From: Conidiobolus incongruus B7586
Lineage: Eukaryota; Entomophthoromycota; Entomophthoromycetes; Entomophthorales; Conidiobolaceae
Length of the DNA stretch: 64,000 nucleotides
Reading direction: 5' to 3'
NCBI GenBank assembly: GCA_000697335.1
Contig: JNEM01010572.1
Location: forward strand, 1 to 64,000
Part shown: in pieces, positions 1 through 13,146 of the stretch
Numbering within the stretch: position 1 is the first letter of the stretch
Layout: every line of letters begins with the position of its first letter
Position numbers and translations under genes: made by a program
Notes under the pieces: generated by a model
The model's input: the letters and a program-made list of their open reading frames with translations, nothing else
What the model was told of the DNA's origin: nothing
Database searches by the model: none

Positions 1-300
1 AATATATAAAAGTTAAAAATCAAATTTTTTTTCCAAATAATATTAATAATAAATTTATTATAAATTTTAGAATAATAAAACAAATTAATAATTAATATTT
101 TATTATGGTTGAAATAATTAATATATCTCATATTAATAATTGATTTATAAAATTTTTCAATAAAATTTATTAAATCAAAATCAATTTATATTCAAAAATT
201 TTAATAATTAAAATGTAAATAACAAATAAATTCTGAAGATTATCAAATTTATGTTATGTAATATAATAAAAATAATATATTTTAATTAATTTTAATATTT
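1..300. other. AT-rich stretch without a gene
   Basis: Almost pure A/T sequence with stops in every frame. I see no gene, RNA or repeat structure here. Confidence 0.6.
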
Positions 301-610
301 TTGCTCTCAAAGTAAATGACGACCATAATTGTGGGAGGTAATAGACTTTTAGAGCTTAAACGGGGAATCACCAGTTGTAAATAATACATTACCACAAAAT
401 TAAAGCAAATTAATGGGGTTCACCAAACTAGGTGATAATGGTTTACCATGTTTAAAGCAAATACTCGATACTTTTGGAAAGGTGAGATTATTAAGTGATA
501 GGCTCCACCAGTTCATGAAATAAGGTACCTCCAATGTGATTTCTTGAATCAGTGTGGAAATTGGTGTTCCTTAAGTGATGGACAAGATTATTCCCCATCA
601 TAAATCTTAG
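301..610. other. Compositional island, possible gene relic
   Basis: Over about 310 bases the sequence suddenly has far more G and C than its flanks and keeps CpG dinucleotides (gacgacc, cggggaat, ctcgata). One plus-strand frame reads protein-like for a while (for example FGKVRLLSDRLHQFMK) but is interrupted by several stops. I cannot name a family. It could be an old exon, part of a decayed host gene, or a structured RNA. No tRNA boxes or snoRNA boxes are convincing. Confidence 0.3.
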
Positions 611-1587
611 TTTTTTTATTTTATTAGTACATTAATTATAATCATTGAATTCTTGTTAAAAAGGATAAATGAGATTAATATGTTTATAAAATAAAATTTT
701 GTCAATTCATTATCTGATTTAATAGTATTGAAAATTAAAGTAATAATCAAGTTCTTAAATAAATAATAATTAAAATATATAATTGGGCTTTTAATTCAAA
801 TATATCAACTTTTAAAAAAATTTATTTTTATTAAAAAAAGAGAATATCAATAGAAATTTATAATCTCTATTTTATTTAAAATGCATTTTAAAAAAATGAT
901 CTTAAAAAGATATTAAATATAAAAAATTAATTATATTAAAAAGATTTTAAATAGATAAGAAATTTATGAAATTATTGATTTAAAAATAATATATTGATCT
1001 GAAAATAAAACTTTAAAATTTTAAAAATAATGAAAAAATAAGATAATAATTCAATATAAAATTACAATGATAATATTAAAATATTTCAATTATAAATTTA
1101 AACAAAATAATACCTTTAAAAGAAAATAATAATTTATAATAAAAATCATATAAGTAAAATATATAGCAGTTATGGATATTTATATTTATAACTTAAATAA
1201 GATTTTTTAATAAAATAGATATTAAGATGGATTAAAACATCAATGTTATTAGAAACCTACTCCTTTTCTATATAATAATTAATCAAGTTTGTTTTCAAAG
1301 ATTAGTACTAGGGATTACACCTTTTGGGTCTTTGAATTCCATATAAATTTTAGACAAAAATGACCAAATCTGATTAATTTTAGTGGGAGCTATTAATAAA
1401 AGCTTTGGAAATTTAATTTAAAAATTATATATATATATATATATATAATAAATTAATTTTATAAATAGTTTAAAAAAACTGATAATTTTAATAGTTTTTA
1501 CATTTTTTGTATTTTTATTAAATAATAAAAAAATATTATTAATTGATGAAATTTATTCTAGATTATTTTTCTTTTAAGCTTAGGTAC
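611..1587. other. AT-rich stretch without a gene
   Basis: No coding signal. The stretch holds an (AT)n run at 1426-1447. A slightly GC-richer patch near 1255-1400 has no open frame that I recognise. The LTR element begins at the right edge. Confidence 0.5.
1426..1447. repeat. (AT)n microsatellite
   Basis: About eleven perfect AT units in a row. Confidence 0.85.
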
Positions 1588-1992
1588 TGTATATATAAGT
1601 GTAGTGGTAGTTAAATTAATATAGTGTAGAGGAAAACTTAATATAAAAGTAGTGTGGTATAAAATGTAAGAATATAATGTAGCTGTAGTGTGCAAGTGTA
1701 AACAAAGTTTAATTAAGCTTTGAATTAGAATAAGTTACTAATATATTAAGATTTATATTAAGTAGTGTTAATATCCTATAATATTAACAGAATATAGTTT
1801 CAATTTTAGAAATAGTGTAAAAGTAAAAAATAGTAAGAATTGAGAAAAAAAAGAAGAACCTAGTTTATTAAATAATTTAATACTATTTATACAATTAATT
1901 TAACTATATAAGTATAAATTAATTATATAATTTATAATAAATTAGATTATATAAAAGTATATATAAGAATTTAAAGAACTAGTTTTTTAATA
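1588..1992 (-). repeat. LTR, left copy
   Basis: This is a direct repeat of the segment at 6893-7300. Long shared blocks include the stretch around 1795-1840, which matches 7095-7140 closely. It begins TG; the CA end appears as TA. Confidence 0.85.
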
Positions 1993-4900
1993 CTCCCCTA
2001 GTAAGTTTTTTAAAAGAGACACACTCTTTAATTTTTTACAAATAGGTATAATAGGTTAAAGTATTCTTAATATTTTCTAGAGGTTCTTATGTAGCTTTTT
2101 TAATAAAATAACCCATCTATTTTATATAAAAATAAAGCTTATTCCTAATAAATTTAGACTTAATTATATAATCAACATAGTATTTTTCTTCTCTATCTTA
2201 ATTAATAATTAAATCTAGTTTTAGGGTTTTTAATCAATTAAGAAAAGTGTTAAAATCTTTAAAGTATGGTTTAATTTTAAATATGTAAAAGGTAGGGTTG
2301 ATCCTTAAAGTTAAAGGTAATTCTAAGGTAATATTTTTAAAATTTAAATCAATAGATTAAATTTTATAGGGACTATAATATAATAGTTAATATTTGGGAT
2401 TTAAGCTAAATTTAAATAGGGTAGGTTTAAGGGTAAATTGTTCTAAATAAACAAACATACTAGTTTCATATTTAAGAAGGTTTCTAGATAACTTTAAGTA
2501 TTGTTGTTCTATAATCCTTTAATTTTCTTCTAAGTTAAATTTAATAAGGGAATTAATATGTTTGATATTAGATTAAAATTCAACAATGTTTAAAGGTAAG
2601 TTGATTTAAAGTTTTAGAGTAATTATTAAACTAGGATATTTATTATAATTAATAAAATAAAGGCTAAAACCTGTTAATCTATTAATAAAAGTGTTGAATG
2701 AGTATTAGAGTTGGTAGATATAAGCATCCTAATTTAACTAATTAGTGTTAATATAGGTTCTAATCATTTATTTTAAGGTTTTAATAGTTTTTTCAATAAG
2801 TTTATTGGTTTAGTGATAATTAATAATAAACATAACTAGGTTAATTTTAAAAGAAAAGGATAGTAACTTCTAAAATTAAAAGTTGAATTGTATATCTTTA
2901 TCAAATATAATAGTTTATAAAATTCTATGATGGGTAAAGATATTAAAGAATAACAATTATACAATATCTTTAACTATAGAAGTTTTGAAATAAAGAATAA
3001 AATAAACATATTTGGAAAATGAATCAATTACAATTAGTAAGTTATTATAACTATTTGTTGATTTAAGGATTTTTATAAAATCAAGCTAGATTTATTGCTA
3101 AATATTATTAGGGACTTATAAGGGAATAAGTTTACCATATTTTAGTTGAGTATTATATTTAGTTCTTTAGCATATATCACAAGTATAAGTGTATTTCTAA
3201 ATTAATTTAACTAGGGAAAGTTAGTAATACTTTATTTTAATTCTCTCAACAGTTTTTAACTAGTTTTAATATCCTCCAACAGGTAAGTTATAGCATTCAT
3301 CAAATATTATTTGTTAAATCTTGGGAATGTTAAGAATATATAAACAATTATTATAATATAGTAAGTTATTGATAATTTTAAATCTTTTAACATATTTTAA
3401 TTAGTTTTCTAATAGTTTAAAGAGTTTTTCTTTAACTAAAATAAAAAAATTATTATTTAACAGTGTTTCTTAAAGTAGTTTAATAAATTTTTTATTTCCT
3501 TCATTAATAATTATTAAGTTAATATTTGCTGGATTTTTATAATTAGAATAAAAAAGTAAGTATATAAGATTTTTTAACAAAGTATCTATAATATAGCTTT
3601 ATTAACCTAAGAGATATTAAATAAAAAAAAGGTAATCTTAGATAATTTTAATTTATCTAATTTATTTTCTTAATAAATACTTTTAATTATTTAAGTAGAT
3701 AAGTAATTTATAATTTGTAAGTGTTAAAAAAAAATTGTAGGATAAGAAATGTAAGTGATTTTTAATTATTTCTACTAAAATAAAAAGTTTTTATTTATAA
3801 ACTAGGTATTTCAATTCAGCTGGTTTTATTTTTCTTAACTAGAATGTTATTGGTTTTAAAGTAACATTTATAAAGTTAAACTCAACTTATTCTCTTTTAT
3901 TTATTATTTTATTTTATAGTTGTAGGGTAAAATATAAATTAAATTCAAACTAAATTAACTATCTACTAATTGTAAAAAAATTAAAGTTAATAAAAATAAT
4001 AGTAGGTAGTTTTAAATTAAAGATAGATAAAGTAAAAACATTAGTAATATAGAAAATTAAAATATTTATGTAGAAAATATATAGTGGGGTTTATTTAAAA
4101 AAAGAGTTTTTCTTTAAAAGATTAATAAAAAAAGCAATAAGTTTAACAAAAGAATCAATGAAATCTTTAAAGTAATTTAATAATCTAAGTACAAACATAA
4201 GTTGATCTTTGTTTATAAATATAATAAAAACTTTAACACCATTGAGTTTAGTTAAATCAATACTAATTCCTTAAAAGGAAACAATATAACTATAAAAAAA
4301 GATAAAAAAGGTACTAAAGATGTATTTTAATAGTTTTAATGGTAATTTATATTCTTGAATAATTTGTAAAATTTAATTAACATGTTAAATATATTCTTCT
4401 TTTGTTTTTAAATAGATTAAGATATTATTAAAATAGGTGATAATAAAGTTATTAAAAACAAGGTTAAAAAGGGAATTAATAAATTAAGTAAAAGTTACAA
4501 AGGTATTACACAATATAAAGTTTATAACAATAAATTTATAGTGACTTAAAAGAGTATTGAAAATAGTTAAAGGGATAGAATTTTCTTTAACTTTAATATT
4601 ATAATATTTATTCTTAACATCTAGTTTAGTAAATATAGTTGATTTAAGTAGTTTATCCCTAATATTATATAGGTTTAATAATAAAGTTTTATCCTTAATA
4701 GTTTTAGAGTTTAAAATATAGTTATTAATATATAATCTTTAACCACCATTAGTTTTTTTTACAAAGAAGATTAGAAATCTTTATAATAAGGAAAAAAGTT
4801 TAATATACCCATTTTTAAATAGTTTTTAGATTTTTTCTTTTAAAGTTTAATATTATTTAAGAGATAAATAGTAAGTAAATTTTAAGTATAGTTGTATATT

Positions 4901-6892
4901 AAAGAGTAGTTTAATTTTATGTTTAATATTATATTTAAAAGGTAATTTATTTATAGATTCAAAAACATTAGTAAATTAACTTATTATATTATATAAGAAG
5001 TGGTTATTAAATATAACTTTATTAAAATTAATAAATAAAGTATTAATAGATAAATAATAAATAAATATATATCCTTATAAATTATTAAGGTTTTTAATTA
5101 GTTTTTTACATTGGTTTTTGCTTATAATAATAAAATTATTTGCTATAATTATAGAGTTAGTGTTAGGTATAGTATTTAATAATTTTATAGTAGGGTAATA
5201 TAAGTTTTTTAAGATTAATTCTACTAATTTCTTTTAGAATATAAAAAAAATAGATTTGTAACCTTTTAGGGTAATATTTATAAATATAAAACTATAATAT
5301 TCAAACTAATTTTAACCTAGTATAAAATTATAACTAATGTTGCTAATTAAGAATTTAATATATTAGGAGTAGTTAAAAAATAATGATAAGTATTTAAATA
5401 TAATATTAGATGTTTGTTTTATTAAGTTGTTAGTATATTTAATTATCAAGTTACTTTTTTAAATAGGTAAAGATAGTTTTACAACAATAAAAGAAGATAT
5501 AATATAATTAAAACAATTAGAATCAATTAAAACACTAACAAGTATGTTTATAAAAAAACTAATTAACATAAACAATAGGGTGATAGTTAAAGGTAAAAAA
5601 TCACAAGATAAATTAGTTACTAGAATATTTCTAGTTTCTAATAATTTAATCAGTTGGATTTCTTTAGTATAAATAATTTAATTTGTAGAATCAGTAGTTT
5701 ATTAGAACTTTTGTAGATTAGATTAGAATCTGCTAACTAATTATAAAAAAGGTAATTCTAAAGTTATATTAATATTATTTAAGTTTGATTTATGGTTGGT
5801 AAGTTAAGATTATTGAGAATTAAACAGATGTTGCTTTTTTAAAGGGTATTTGTTAATTTTATAATTAACTTAAGTTTTTTAATAGTAATAACAGCCTTTG
5901 TTTACTTTCAAGTAGGTTTTAACTTCTTTACTAAAAATTTTCTTATAAAATTTTAAAGCAGAAACATTTATTATTTGAAACTTAAGTAGGTTAAAGTAAA
6001 GTTTAAAAGATTAATTTTTAAGGTGGGAAGATTTAGTTATAAAGTAAAGAATATTATCAATTATAATTGTTGTATCACAAATATTAGAAAAAAACATATT
6101 ATTAAAGTGTTTCTTATTAACTAATTAAAACTTTATTTAAAAGTTAAAGCATTATAATAATTTATAGATTTGTTCTTTTTTAGTGATATTTAATATATTT
6201 AAATATATCTCATTAAATTTCTCAATTAATTATTTTGTAGAAATTTTTTATTTAAGAAAACTTTTTTCTTGTTAATTAAATTTAATTTTTTAGGTAATAC
6301 CTCTCTTTAAAGATTTTTTCTAATTGTTTAAAAATTTATATTCTTGTAGTAAACTATCTTCTTGAAGATTTTTTAAGATTAAACTTATAATAAGTTAACT
6401 ACCAAATATAAATAGATTTTTCTAAAAAAAAATAACTAATTTAAAGATATTTTTTAGATTTTCTTCTAAGATTAAATTAAAGTAATTCTTTATATTTTTA
6501 AGGTAGTTTTTAAGTTTATAAAGGTTTTTAAAATTACTATAAGTAGTTAATTTGTTTTTAAAAATATTAAAGAGGTAGTTTAATGTATTAATTATAGTAA
6601 AATAGCTAGTTTGTTAAATTTAAGCTTTTTGAAACATGTTTTTTTTAATCAAAAGTTGTCTAATATAAATTTTTTTAAGGGTAATAAGCTTTTAAAAACT
6701 AAAATCTTAGATTTACTTAGTAATTAAATTATTATCATTATTAAAATAATATAAAGGTATTTTTTTAATAGTATTATAGTATATAATGTTAAATTTAAAT
6801 GAAATAAATTATAGATAAAATTTAAAATAGTAATAATTAAGTTTAATACAGATAATTATTAGTTTCTAGTAAGTTTTTAATAGTTTTATTAC

Positions 6893-7300
6893 TGCTACTA
6901 TATAAATATAGTGGTAGTTAAATTAATATAGTATAGAAGAAAACTTAATATAAAAGTAATGTGGTGTAGAATATAAAAATATAATGTAGCTATAATATAC
7001 AAGTGTAAACAAAATTTAATTAAGTTTTAAACTAGGATGAGTTACTAATATATTAAAATTTATATTAGGTAGTGTTAATATCCTACAATATTAATAGAAT
7101 ATAGTTTCAATTTTAGAAATAGTGTAAAAGTAAAAAATAGTAAGAATTGAGAGGAAAAAAGAAAAACCTAGTTTATTAGATAATTTAATACTATTTATAC
7201 AATTAATTTAATTATATAAGTATAAATTAATCATATAATTTATAGTTAATTGGATTATATGAAAATATATATAAAAATTTAGAGAACTAGTCTTTTAACA
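6893..7300 (-). repeat. LTR, right copy
   Basis: This is the direct repeat of 1588-1992. It begins TG and ends CA, followed by gtat. Because the interior reads on the minus strand, this copy is the 5' LTR of the element. Confidence 0.85.
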
Positions 7301-7434
7301 GTATATAATATATTTTTTTATTACTCAATCAAATAAAATAAAATTAATTTACTCTCAAAATCAACCAAAAATTATAATTAAAGTAAACTGCTCAAACCTT
7401 CAAATATACTATAGTTACTTAAAAACATTAGTAT

Positions 7435-8820
7435 TTTCCAGATTATATCTCTTCACAATATTACTAGGTATATTTGTATCAGGTATTGATGAAATCCTTT
7501 TATCAGCTGTAGAAGAATCAATCATTATTGAATTTAGTGCATCTAACTACATTATTTTTATTGCTGCTTGTTATAGCATTGCAATGATCATTTTTATCTG
7601 TCTCTATGGAAAATTCTGTGACATTTTTGGTAGAAAAGTATGTATGCTTTTCTCTCTCTTTTGTTTCTTGGTAGGTAGCTTTGGATACAGATTAGCTGTG
7701 AATACCATCATGTCAATTGTATTCAGAGCTACTGTTGGAATTTGAGGTAATGATATTGTATCCATGTCATTCATCATCATCATCTCAGATTTAGTGAAAT
7801 TGGAAGTTAGAGGTACTTATTTGGATATAGTTAGCATTAGTTTTGCTTTTAGTAATATTTTGGATCCTAAATTAGGAGGATTTAATGGTCGAAAGTATGA
7901 GTTGGAGATTCTTTCTCTATACCCATTTTTCCGTTGCAGGAATTTTGACATTGATTGTGACCTTTATTATGCTATTATTCTGGATTGAACGTACAAAAAT
8001 GAGCATTTTAAAGCTAGTAGATTAATTTTGAGTAATCACTTTCAGTTTATCCATTATCTTATTCGCCTTGTGTACTATTTGGTGCGGTTATGAGTATTAT
8101 TGGACAGCATATCAAGCTTTGACTACTGCTAGTTGTTCATTATTTTTAATTGTTTTCTTCTATATCGAATCAAAGGTAGCTATTGAACCAGTATTACCTC
8201 CTAAAATGTTCAATTCCAATATAATTATTTGTTATCCGGTCAATTTCATACTCGTTATTAGTGATTTTACTATTATATATTACGTGCTAATTTATTTTGA
8301 AATTTTGAAATGGATGTCAGAGATCCGATCTGGATTTTAACTAGCTTCTTTTTTAGTATTTAGTGCATTAGTTTCAAGATTATCTGGTATTCTTTCAAGG
8401 CAAATTTATTCTTTCGGGATTTTTATTTGGATAGGCTGTGCTTCAATGATTGTTGGGTCTAGATTACTATGTTTATTATCTCCAAATCTTTCAAGCTGGT
8501 ATATGATTCTATTCTCATGTATCCTATCATTTGGAATGGGTTGCTCTAGACAGATGACATCTATCCGAGCTCAAGCCTCCTCCAAGCTCAAACATATCAC
8601 AGTTTCATCAATTTTACAGTGAATTTAGGAGGAAGAGTTAGTTTATCTATCGATAGAGCTATTTTAAATAATTATTTCACAAATTTTAAGGACTTGGTAT
8701 GTTATAGTATTGATCATGCCTCAGACTCCCTTGAAATTGACGCTTATGTCATATATTAAAGGCAATTTTTTACTTTCTATTGGCAACCTCTATATTAGGG
8801 ATTATAAGTTTTTCCTTAAA
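7435..8820 (+). pseudogene. MFS transporter pseudogene (14-helix DHA2 type)
   Basis: The plus strand reads as a major facilitator transporter of the DHA2 drug:proton antiporter type. A first helix is followed by the loop-2/3 signature YGKFCDIFGRK (about 7605-7640), then FRATVGI, an SFIIIISDLV helix with the R-G-T-Y motif, and later the W-G-Y-E-Y / P-V-L-P region at 8080-8210. Family members run about 500-600 residues without such gaps. Here the frame changes at least twice and stops interrupt it, for example TGA right after FRATVGI where the family has glycine, and TAA after the RSGF segment near 8340. No intron model I tried restores it. It lies immediately downstream of the LTR element but is not interrupted by it. 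Family assignment is firm; substrate is unknown. Confidence 0.75.
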
Positions 8821-10130
8821 AAATAAAGTTTAAAAATTTTTGCTTTAATTTCAGGTATTTAAGAAAATATACAATAGATATGAGCTGAAATATAATTAGA
8901 GTAACTGTATAGTATATTTTATAGTTTCAAAATAGACAATTGGAAAATTGATTTTTAGATATTTAATTTATTTTAATGCATAAAGGAATATACCTCTGAA
9001 TGTAAGACCTTTTACTCGTTTCAAATATATTGATAATTATTGTTCAGAACTAATCTCATTAATATACATTTTTCAATAATATATCCATAAATTGACCTAA
9101 GTTTAATATATTTTCTTATTTATCATGTAATCTGAAAACATTAATGCGTAATTTTAGAAAAGGAGTTGCCATATATTAAACTGAACTAAGAAATAATATA
9201 AACTTATTAATTTTCCAATTTCTATTCTAATTTTGTATATTTGTAATTCCAATCTATAATATTAAAGAGTGAATTTGTTTTATTTATATTACTTTTTCTA
9301 TATTTTGAATATTTAACTGCTAAAAATATAATCAATATATTGTCAAAATTTTTGATTTGATTTAGTGTAGTGAAAATTTTATTAGTAAATGAAATCGAAT
9401 TGAAATTACCCATTTTGTTATCAAAGCGTTTTTCTACCTCTTGAATTTTATAATTTTTGAAATTCAAATTTATTTCAATAAATATGTCAGTCTCAAAATT
9501 TTAGGTTGTGAAAATTTGAATGAATAATGATAAAAATTTCAATTTCTTTGAAATTTGATTTGTAATTCACTAAATTGAGATATTGTGAGTTTTGGATTTA
9601 ACTGTTGAGATTTATAATAAGATGGCTGATAGTAAATTAAATAGTTGTTTCAGTGAATATTGTAATATATCAAATACTATTGCCTTAACTATCCAATTGA
9701 GATGGACAGATAATTTTGAAATGCAGCATAGCCTTTATTACAAGTCAATTTTATCACAATTTGGTAATAATTTGAACTTTTTATCTAAAGCTTTTGAATT
9801 CGTAATATTCAATAATTAGATTATTGATATTATTCGCTTATTTGCTGGTTTAAAAATAGGTTTATACAAATTTTTGGTAATAAATTCCATTGAAATTATA
9901 TTTTAATCATTTTAAGATGATTAAAATAATGTAAATAATAATTTTTGATTAAATCATTAATTTCCTTTAAGAGGTTAATTCATTCTAAAATACAAGTTAT
10001 ATTCTCAATAATATTAAGAGATTTGAGATGATTAGATAGATAAGATTTAGACTAAATTTTATATCAGAATTAATAGATACATTTGATAACAAAATCTATA
10101 GATCAATTTTTAAAATTATAAAATTATACC
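8821..10130. other. AT-rich stretch, no supported gene
   Basis: Two short frames exist (75 codons on plus at 9592-9819, 81 codons on minus at 9222-9467). Neither resembles a family I know or has splice partners. Otherwise the stretch is AT-rich noise. Confidence 0.4.
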
Positions 10131-10139
10131 AAAATATTG

Positions 10140-10855
10140 AATCCTAGTGATCCTTTATCAGATAGGTATACTAATATCGGTTCAGACGCTACTTCCGTCC
10201 TTGATTAAAAGACTTATAAACCTATTACAAGACAAAATATGTTGCATTATCTAACTCAATTTTTTGTCCTTAGTTTAGTTGTTATTTTAATTAGTATTTG
10301 GTCCAAACCTTATATTTTGTTTTTTTTGGCACTCTACCTTTGCTATCAATCCATATATTAAAAATGAAATTACAATAATACTAAATTTTAGTTTGGACAA
10401 TAAGGGATTTTAAAAGCTTAAACTGAAAGTTTTTCCAATCGTGCTAAAGGACTAAAATTTCATACCCTGTTAAATATTTTGAAAACTATTAGTTTTATCT
10501 TATCTCTTACAGCCATCGAAGTGAATAAATTTGGAAATGGAATTCCCTATTTTTAAGTATCAAGGGTAAAATATGATTATTGATAGTTGATCTTGTCAAT
10601 CTAGCCGTGCTCGCTCGCTTTATATCATTTTATTTTTCATCAATCTTTTGAGGAAGAGCTAGGGGCCAAACTCGTATAATAGACCACATAGAATTTTAGG
10701 ATATACCACCCCCATTATTATTGGATTTAATCTCTATTTCAGACTCTACGTAGCACGGAGTGTTAACAATTTAAATGATTGCTGGATTACTGTTACCACT
10801 ATTTTAATATTACTCATTTCATTATTTTTGACCATTGATGTGAGAAAATTCAAAT
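10140..10855 (+). pseudogene. Relic of a multi-pass membrane protein gene
   Basis: Plus-strand fragments in shifting frames encode a hydrophilic lead (NPSDPLSDRYTNIGSDATS), then strongly hydrophobic segments such as FFVLSLVVILISIW (around 10260-10305). Further downstream come another hydrophobic segment (TVTTILILLISLFLTI, about 10790-10840) and a short basic tail ending at a stop near 10857. Frame shifts and internal stops separate the pieces, so this looks like a decayed gene and not introns alone. I cannot name the family; a transporter or receptor is possible. Confidence 0.35.
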
Positions 10856-10859
10856 AATA

Positions 10860-11532
10860 AATATTAATTTTGAATATTTAATCTAACTTTATCACAATAT
10901 TAAGTTATAAAATGTATAAGTACATTAAAAATATTCATACATATCAAGAAAGTGAATATATCTGGACTAATCCAAGAAGTAGGACTGAGTGAATCATATA
11001 GAATTTTTAAATCATAAGTTTTAATATTTTCAAATTTATATTTGACTGAATAATTTACAATTCTAAAAAATATTTAGAGATTTGAATAATAACTGTGATA
11101 TTGATTATTAAATTAATTCATAATTTATACTTTATTTTATGCTTTCAATAATGCCCCATAATGATAATATTCTAGTAACTTAGCTAACAGTTCATATATT
11201 ACGCTAAAAGTTCGTAAATATTATGTTTATAATTATAGTAACACATATACTTAATTTTATTTAAGACAAATTTAATAAGAATTTGGAATTAATTTTTTTA
11301 ATTCTACTTACTTACATTTATTACAAGTGAAATAACCAATATGATAAATAAAAAAAATTTAAAAATATTTAAATTTTTAATTTTTTTTTATTTGTTTATC
11401 TTGATTTTGATTTGAAATCATATAAAATTTTAAGATTTGAAAAATCCCATAAATTAATCAAAATAAGAAAACGATTATAAATTTCTTCAACTCAAGTCCC
11501 TAAAAAATATCTGATTCCAATTTTCTTACACG
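10860..11532. other. AT-rich intergenic stretch
   Basis: No coding signal. It contains the presumed promoter and 5' leader of the NELF-A-like gene, with no clear TATA box that I would defend. Confidence 0.5.
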
Positions 11533-13007
11533 ATGATTACTATGGACCAAATTATATATCATTTCAACGAAGATTATTTAAAAAACTTCGAATCGAAAAT
11601 CACTCGATTAACCAATGTAGATCTCCAATTTATTATGACCAAATGGAATGATATTAATACTTTGACAAGGTTGAGAATTGCTCTTAGTTTATATTTATTA
11701 TGTATCAAAAATCCAAAATACTTTGAGGATAATAATCTTATCAAGGTATATTTTTATCAATATTGAAAATTTAACTTTATTAATGTTGTTTAGTTTACCA
11801 ATGTTATGTGTTTAGATACGGATGCTTTGGTAAGAATTATTTGCCACTGTATTAAAGGTTATGTCAAGGATAAAGATGTTAAATTAAACGATTTTTCTGA
11901 TAAAATTTCAGTCAATAGTATTATTGTTTACTTAACCAATCAAGGTATGCAGTCATTCATTAAGCTTTATATTTAATTTTTATTCATTAGCCTTTTTATA
12001 TAGTTGATAAATTGCCCGTACAGGAAAGTAAAATTCACAAAGCTTTCTTAGATGTTAGATTGATGGATGATATCGTATTCAGAGAAGATACTATCCATAA
12101 GACGATTGTCAAACAGCACACATTTCCTCCCGGCAATCGACCAGGTCCCCTATCTATGAAGAGGAAGATGGCTGAGAAGCAAAATAGTTCCAATACGCAG
12201 TCATATCCTAAAAAGGATCAGGGCAGTCAAGCTTATATCTCATCTAATGATGCTAGTAATACATGATCGTTAAAATATACTATCTATGATTAAATCATTA
12301 TATATTTTTTAGAAAATTTATTCGGTACTGTTTTACCTAAAAAACGACCTGAAGATACAGTAGTCCACAGTAGTGAAGGATTTACGCTCGCCGAAATGCA
12401 CGAAGCTATGGATATTAATCGAGCAAAAGAGCAATTAGGATGGAGGTCAATTCAATTACCTAAAAAAGGTAGAATTTAATTATCCTATTTACGATCATAT
12501 TTTATTAACTAGGTATCTTTTTAGATAAAAATTGGATTGATATAGATTTAGAACCTTTAGCTAATATGGCTTTGAATAGATTATCTTCAGGTAATTAAAT
12601 TTTGATTGTAGAAAAATTTAAGTATTTATGGTGTTTCGATTTTAGTTAAAGAAAAATACCCTGATCTATCTAACTATCGTTATAAACCAACTCATCAAGG
12701 TAACTTACAATATAAAATTATCTCAAAATATAGCATTATTCATTTATATTTAGAAATGTATGAAATTATCAAACACAGCAGTATATTCAAAGATAAAAAC
12801 AGGCTATCGGATGAAGATCAAGACAAAATCATCAACTTCATATTAAAAAGAACTGAAAACAATGATAAATTACCTCCCTTAATCGATATCTTAATGCACG
12901 AAAATGATGTGTTTTCCAACGAGTATCAAACCTCTTTCACTCAAAAGATTATCTTTTACGGTTGTAGAGATACTGTCCAGTGGCAAATTGTCGCTAGATA
13001 CTTTTGA
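11533..13007 (+). CDS. NELFA: NELF-A-like protein (RNA polymerase II pausing factor)
   Basis: In animals NELF-A is the subunit of the negative elongation factor that contacts RNA polymerase II and holds it paused near promoters. Seven exons join in frame across GT-AG introns (introns at about 11746-11793, 11945-12003, 12256-12312, 12469 on, and two more). The N-terminal part (residues 1-120) follows the helical HDAg/NELF-A domain, including LDTDALVRIICHCIKGY against human LDSDPWVLMVADILKSF. The middle has the P-P-x-K-R-K patch and a KKRPEDT element resembling KERGVKLLD. The C-terminus (from about 12756) tracks the human C-terminal block, with FILKRTENND against FMAGSRENPC and QWQIVARYF against QWTRFKKYKP. 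The protein is about 315 residues, shorter than the human one (~528), because the proline-rich middle is small. It ends in TGA. The assignment comes from remembered family sequence and is good but not certain. Confidence 0.6.
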
Positions 13008-13146
13008 AAAATTTTCATTATATTACTTAATAGCTAGTTGCTCATTTATCATGTATTATAAGTAAATCATTGTGCATATTTATATTAATTTAAATAAAAT
13101 TTTTAAATAATCAAAATTGAATAAATTTAAGTAATCTATAAATTGA

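Larger units (their letters stand above)
1588..7300 (-). mobile_element. Decayed Ty3/Gypsy-type LTR retrotransposon
   Basis: Two direct repeats of about 405 bp, at 1588-1992 and 6893-7300, bracket a 4.9 kb interior. Both begin TG and the right copy ends CA. A 4-bp target duplication is possible (GTAC on the left, GTAT on the right). Read on the minus strand, the interior still shows weak reverse-transcriptase similarity around 4.4-5.0 kb and integrase similarity, including a zinc-binding-type start, around 2.6-3.25 kb. The order RT then integrase fits Ty3/Gypsy. The element is broken many times over and has no open frame of useful length. I find no CpG dinucleotide in the whole element. The two LTRs differ at many sites, mostly by transitions, so it is old or was mutated in a burst. 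Confidence 0.85.

Noticed and set aside
9222-9819. Two short frames (81 and 75 codons) before NELF-A
   Set aside because: No family resemblance, no splice partners, no conserved features.
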